Position numbers and translations under genes: made by a program | Origin: Acytostelium subglobosum LB1 | Taxonomy: Eukaryota > Evosea > Eumycetozoa > Acytosteliales > Acytosteliaceae | Assembly (NCBI RefSeq): GCF_000787575.1 | Contig: NW_012236513.1 | Location: 434,001 to 498,000 of the forward strand | DNA: 64,000 nucleotides | Direction of reading: 5' to 3' | Notes under the pieces: generated by a model | What the model saw: only the letters and a program-made list of their open reading frames with translations | What the model was told of the DNA's origin: nothing | Database searches by the model: none | Shown here: in pieces, positions 59,745 to 64,000 of the stretch | Layout: every line of letters starts with the position of its first letter | Position numbering within the stretch: the stretch's first letter is position 1

Positions 59745-60336
59745 TCAATCAAACAAATCAAACCCATAATAATATTATTAATTACCCGACCGACCGACAA
59801 CCAATCCAATCAATCATGTTGCACTATTAATTAATGATGAAGGGCATTAATCTGGAATTGAGTTTCAGTCACATCTTGGAAACATATTTATAACTCTAGA
59901 GTTTGGTGATGATCAAAAATATTAATAATGAATCTTGGGACTTTTCTCGATGGTCAAAAAAGGTGTGTTTTTGGATAAGAATAGCAACAGCATCGCCATC
60001 ATCAAAAAAGCCTCAATTTTTGTTGAAAGGGTGACCTTTCACACACCACCATCAAACTAACCCTCCTAACTTAGTTGTGTTCATTCAAACACGACTCAAT
60101 CTTCTATCTATTATCTTGATCATTCATTCAATCATTCATTCGTTGTTATATATACATATTACTAGTATCTTATCCAGTTTATTTAGTTAATGTATAATTG
60201 ATCACTGACTTTATCATCAGTCGACAATCACTCATTCAATCAATCATTCAATCAAACGCTCAATACATTACAGACAGGATTGCGACAAACATATAACAAT
60301 AATATATAAGATAAGATAAGATAAGATAGATAGAAT
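59745..60336. other. Intergenic region
   Basis: 592 bp between two plus-strand genes. It has ATTCATTC and CAATCAATC repeats, and AAGATAAGATAAGATAG repeats (60306-60331) directly before the next ATG. No gene seen. Confidence 0.5.
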
Positions 60337-63300
60337 ATGGACGCAAGATTAGATGTCAACTCGTTAGGTATAACCTCAACATTGATATCTAGACTGGTGG
60401 ACAATTTATCAGTGTCTATCGATGCTACGCTACAGGGTATTTGTGATTCGTCACCGATACATCAGGCGTCGATGGCAGCAGGCACACAGATCAACTCGAG
60501 TAATCAGTCGTTGAGGATGTCGCGCGGCAACACGCTCATACGCCGCATATCCACACCGACCGGATCAAACACATCGACCGTGACGTCGGGCAGCAAGCTC
60601 AACCTGCTCGGCATCAACGACTCGTCCAGCGAGCGCGAGTGGGTGAACTTTGCCCGCAGCTTCTGGTACTACTACCCGTCTCTGCAGCTCATCAGCGAGT
60701 CATCCAAGTACTGCAAGACGTCGGTCATACGACTGCTACTCGACTTGCTGCCACGCCACATACAAGGCCTTGCGCCACACTCGGGACCAATGGCGGGCGG
60801 CTCCATGTCGTTTGGCGTCGGCTCACCCTCGGCCACCTCGCCAGTGCTCCTTTCATCGACGGGCAGTGTGGGCCGCGGCGCCGCCATCTCGCCCAGTCTG
60901 ATCAGCGCCAACAACAACGCCAGCCCAACTGGCACTGCCACACCGTCGCTGTCGGCCGTACTGTCGACCGGCTCACAGTCGCAGACCAAGCTGTTCACAT
61001 TCGAGTCATTCCTCTCGATGATCACCTGCACCATCTATCAGAACGACCTCAAGTACATGGACCTCATCGAGAGCACGATCGAGATGGTCGTCGCCGACAT
61101 TATCACACAGATCCTTGGCAACAGTCCATCGATTGGCGTCAGCGAGCAACTACTGTCTCGACTGCGCGACCTCGCCTTCTACTACTTCCGACCAATCGGT
61201 CCACGTGCCCTCAACACCACCACCTGGTACACTCTACGTCTATCCATCTCTGATCAATGGTCTCTAATACTTGGCCAACTATCTAGAATAACGTATGTGC
61301 CATGTGGACCCTCTCCAACCTAACCTAACCTAACCTTACCCTTGCCCCATCAATAGTCTATCACCTGTATCCAATGCACTCTCCAGGATCATTGGCAACA
61401 ACCCGACCGAGGAACAGATACCCATATTCAAAGGAATACGTTGGGTATCATTGAATGTATGAATGAATAATGGATGATGGATGTCCAAGAGGTCGTCACG
61501 TGATCACTCATTAACGCGACATCAATCAATCAATCAAACAGATGCAAGATAATGACAAGATAACGGAAGTTGAGAAGCTGTTGGGCCAGATGCTGTTTTG
61601 GATCGAAGGCAACAAGAAGAACAATCTGCGATTGGCACAGCTCGAATCGCTGGATGGCATGCTGTTGTCGATGAGCGACTTTACCATGTCGACAGGAATC
61701 GTCGAGAAGATGAAGGCCGTGTACAAACGCGCCGAGAAGATGCTGAAACATGACGATTTCGAGGAGCGATCACTTAAGCTCATGACGACCATCCTAACTC
61801 GCGGCCCCAATTCGATCTTTGACGAGGAGTACGAGTCGGTGCTCAAGCGTCTGTGGAAGACGGTGGCAATCCAGAAGAAGCGCGACTTCTCACTTGAGTG
61901 CGTGCTGCGTTTGTTGCAGGGCAAGTTCGTACCGCCACGCAAGATCACCGGCCTGCAGGCCAACCTGTCGGCCAACTCAGAATCGCCCGGCCAGTCGATT
62001 GCCGCGCAGCTACAGCAGCGAATGGAACGCGTGTACGAAAACAGCGGTTCATACCTCTACGCAGGCCTGGCGCACAACCGCGCCAAGATGATACCACGCC
62101 TGCATGACATCATCTCGACACTCTACGGCAAGAAGCAGGTAGTGCCAAAGGTGATCGAATGCATCGACTTGCTCACAGCAATCACCGTCCACTTTGCCGT
62201 TCACTCGCTCAAGCTGCTCACAGACACGGTACTGCCGTGTCTGTTCAGCAACCAGTCGCTGCTGTACCACGTCGTGGCACTGCGCACGCTGTCCATCATC
62301 CTGGACCCAAGTGACGTGTTTTGGAATACGTCGCCATCGGCCAATCCCAATATGCGTGCCATCTCCAACGACATCATCTACGTGCGCAAGGAGGAGATCC
62401 AGCTGACACTGGAGACCTTCCTCACCAAGTCGTTCAAGTACTGCGAGGAGCAGTCTGGAGGCGACAACGCGCCAGTTGCACAAGATCCTCTGGCACTCTC
62501 CACCCAGTTCGAGCCAACCATCTCCCTTTACTCACTCATCTCTGATCAAACAGCTGTACATAAATTCGAGGTAACGTCATCAATCATCATGCCAGCTGGC
62601 ATGCACAGTCGCGACACAGTCACTCACACCAACCCTCCATCATACTTCAGAGCGAGACTACTGTAGAGGCAATCAAGAGATGGTACGATGTGTGCACAAA
62701 GTCAACTGAACAACGCGAGAAGGAGTTTGCCGATCAGTATCGCGCATCGTCCAATACTTTGGCCAACAAGGTGCTGATGTGGGAGAACACAAATGCGCTG
62801 CCCGGCGCGCCAGTCGAGCAGTACCCAATGAAGCGCAAGACACCCAAGCGCAAGATTGTCAACCCCGAGTTGCTCGAGCTATTCAAGGAGACCATCAGAT
62901 GCGTTACATTCATGCCCAAGTCATTCATTGTCAACAGCACACTACACAAGTTGGTGCTACACGAGGAGGAAGAGATTGCCATGGCTGCATCACACGCCAT
63001 CCAGGTGGTCATGTGCGACCATCCAGAGCTGCGCACCACCCTCGTCCAGGGCTACACATCACTCATTCTGCAGTACATTGGCAAGGATCACGTTGCCCTG
63101 CAGACACTGCTCTCCCAGCTTCTGGGCCTCATCGATCTATGGAATGAGCGTTCGTTCATTGAGTCTCGCCACTCGTCGGTGCCCTTGGACAGCTCGTTCT
63201 ACCCACCCAAGATGCTGCAGACAGAGATCGAGGCAATTGGCTTTGTGCATCTAACCTCACCCAACCCGCAGACCAGGATGATCTCACTGCAGTTGATCAG

Positions 63301-64000
63301 ATCGATCTCAGGTATCCGAAACACTGAGACTACGGCCACTCAGGTTGCCAGCGTACTGCATACAAGCTGGCGTACAATCATGCAGCGCGCAAGACACCAA
63401 CTGCTGCTGGACAACTCATACGGCATCGACAAGGATATCAAACTGGGCCCCAACGACGACCTTCCCACAATCGAGGAGGTGACGCTCTGTACTCACGACC
63501 GTCTATGGGCATTCGTGCTCGCAGAGATTGGCCGCGAGGCAGTTGAACACGACTGCATCCGCACTCTGTCAAAGACCCGCGGCATCATCCTTGGAATCCT
63601 GGCAGCGATGCCACCCCCACCAACAGAGCAGACTACTGACGAGGCCAAACGCCATGCCTCATACACGCTGCGCCACCTCTGGGTCAACTGCCACGCACTG
63701 ATGTTCTCCATCTGTGGTATCTCTTCATCATACCCGCTGCGTCCAACGCCTGGCAGCGACCCCATCGTCGACGAGATGATCAACTTTGAGCACGGCCTTC
63801 AGACAAAGGTCACCAACTACTTGCCCAACTTCTGGGCTGGCCTTCTGTCAGACGCCCCCTGGATCAGAGAGAAGCTCTCATTCATCTGTGGTTTGTTGCA
63901 CTGGCGTTTGCTTCCCTGCTTCATTGACTCGCTCAACAACTGGTGGACAGCCAACAAGAACAACAAGAAGTTGGCGCGTGTCCGCGTCGACCTCTCCAAC
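60337..64000 (+). CDS. Furry/Tao3/Mor2-type cell morphogenesis scaffold (5' part)
   Basis: HEAT-like scaffold of NDR/LATS kinase (Cbk1/Orb6 type) signalling that organises polarity and the cytoskeleton. Exons are 60337-61292, 61357-61456, 61542-62570 and 62651 to the edge, still open at 64000 (about 1108 residues visible). After a Ser/Thr-rich insert, WVNFARSFWYYYPSLQLI and LFTFESFLSMITCTIYQND lead into a long alpha-helical array. LHKLVLHEEEEIAMAASHAIQVVM with HPELRTTLVQGY, and IKRWYDVCTKSTEQREKEF, are typical Fry N-terminal repeats. Fry proteins are near 2500-3000 aa, so most of the gene lies outside. The start at 60337 is the first ATG after an AT-rich leader. Confidence 0.85.

Noticed and set aside
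1-64000. Mobile elements and viral relics
   Set aside because: No reverse transcriptase, integrase, transposase or capsid-like frame, and no long terminal repeats, were seen by eye.
1-64000. tRNA and rRNA genes
   Set aside because: No convincing tRNA B-box with cloverleaf pairing or rRNA signature found by eye; a tRNAscan-SE run would settle it.

Overview
The window looks like a dictyostelid social amoeba nuclear genome. Genes are dense and mostly carry 0 to 8 short introns with GTAAGT/GTATGT donors and CAAACAG or ATAG acceptors. Intergenic DNA is AT-rich, and there are long Asn, Gln, Thr and Ser homopolymer tracts. The gene set is typical of the group: Roco kinases, LRR and kelch proteins, F-box families and a large sedolisin. 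Exons are clearly richer in G+C than those of D. discoideum, so a less AT-rich lineage (Acytostelium-like, for example) is my inference and not a demonstrated assignment. I found no rRNA, tRNA, CRISPR array or transposon by eye. Two single N bases (46115 and 56205) show that this is a draft assembly.

Layout. 1-761: partial RhoGAP gene (-). 2249-4230: NIPP1-like FHA protein (-). 4767-6269: ZNHIT2-like HIT zinc finger (+). 6337-7691: cytosolic papain-like protein fused to a TerB-like domain (-). 7986-10262: broken ankyrin-like family gene (-). 10903-13289: tripeptidyl peptidase 1/sedolisin (+). 13321-14788: F-box-like gene with a frame break (-). 14964-17050: PIG-T (+). 17773-24881: giant Roco protein, RhoGAP-GRAM-LRR-Roc-COR-kinase-kelch-RGS-kelch (+). 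25023-25804: RER1 (-). 26140-27622: CstF-50 (+). 27711-29003: beta-helix membrane protein (-). 29236-30650: SET/MYND protein (-). 30736-31926: PHAX-domain protein (-). 32155-32755: selenoprotein S-like, Cys form (+). 32848-34266: coiled-coil protein (-). 34606-35459: F-box-like gene with a frame break (-). 35657-41753: nine-exon PA200/PSME4 (-). 42633-43490: CIR1-like (+). 43839-46185: SUN-domain protein (+). 46381-47638: AIM24 (-). 48252-50591: F-box/ankyrin protein (-). 51625-52723: BORCS5-like (+). About 53399-59744: second giant Roco protein, myotubularin-LRR-Roc-COR-kinase (+). 60337-right edge: Furry-type morphogenesis scaffold (+).

The genes are unrelated housekeeping and signalling functions and not an operon-like system. 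They cover proteasome activation, mRNA 3'-end processing and RNA export, GPI anchoring, Golgi-ER retrieval, ERAD, lysosome positioning and proteolysis, the nuclear envelope and Rho/Roco signalling. The most striking content is the pair of Roco proteins about 28 kb apart with complementary decay. The first keeps a good Roc P-loop but has a degenerate kinase. The second keeps a good kinase but has a dead myotubularin active site and a degenerate Roc P-loop. Other notable items are the papain-TerB fusion, sense-strand-polar CAATCA repeats filling nearly every intron, a perfect 12-bp hairpin inside a TPP1 intron, and several host genes whose frames break at single-base steps. Both N sites show that a one-base assembly artefact can produce exactly that.
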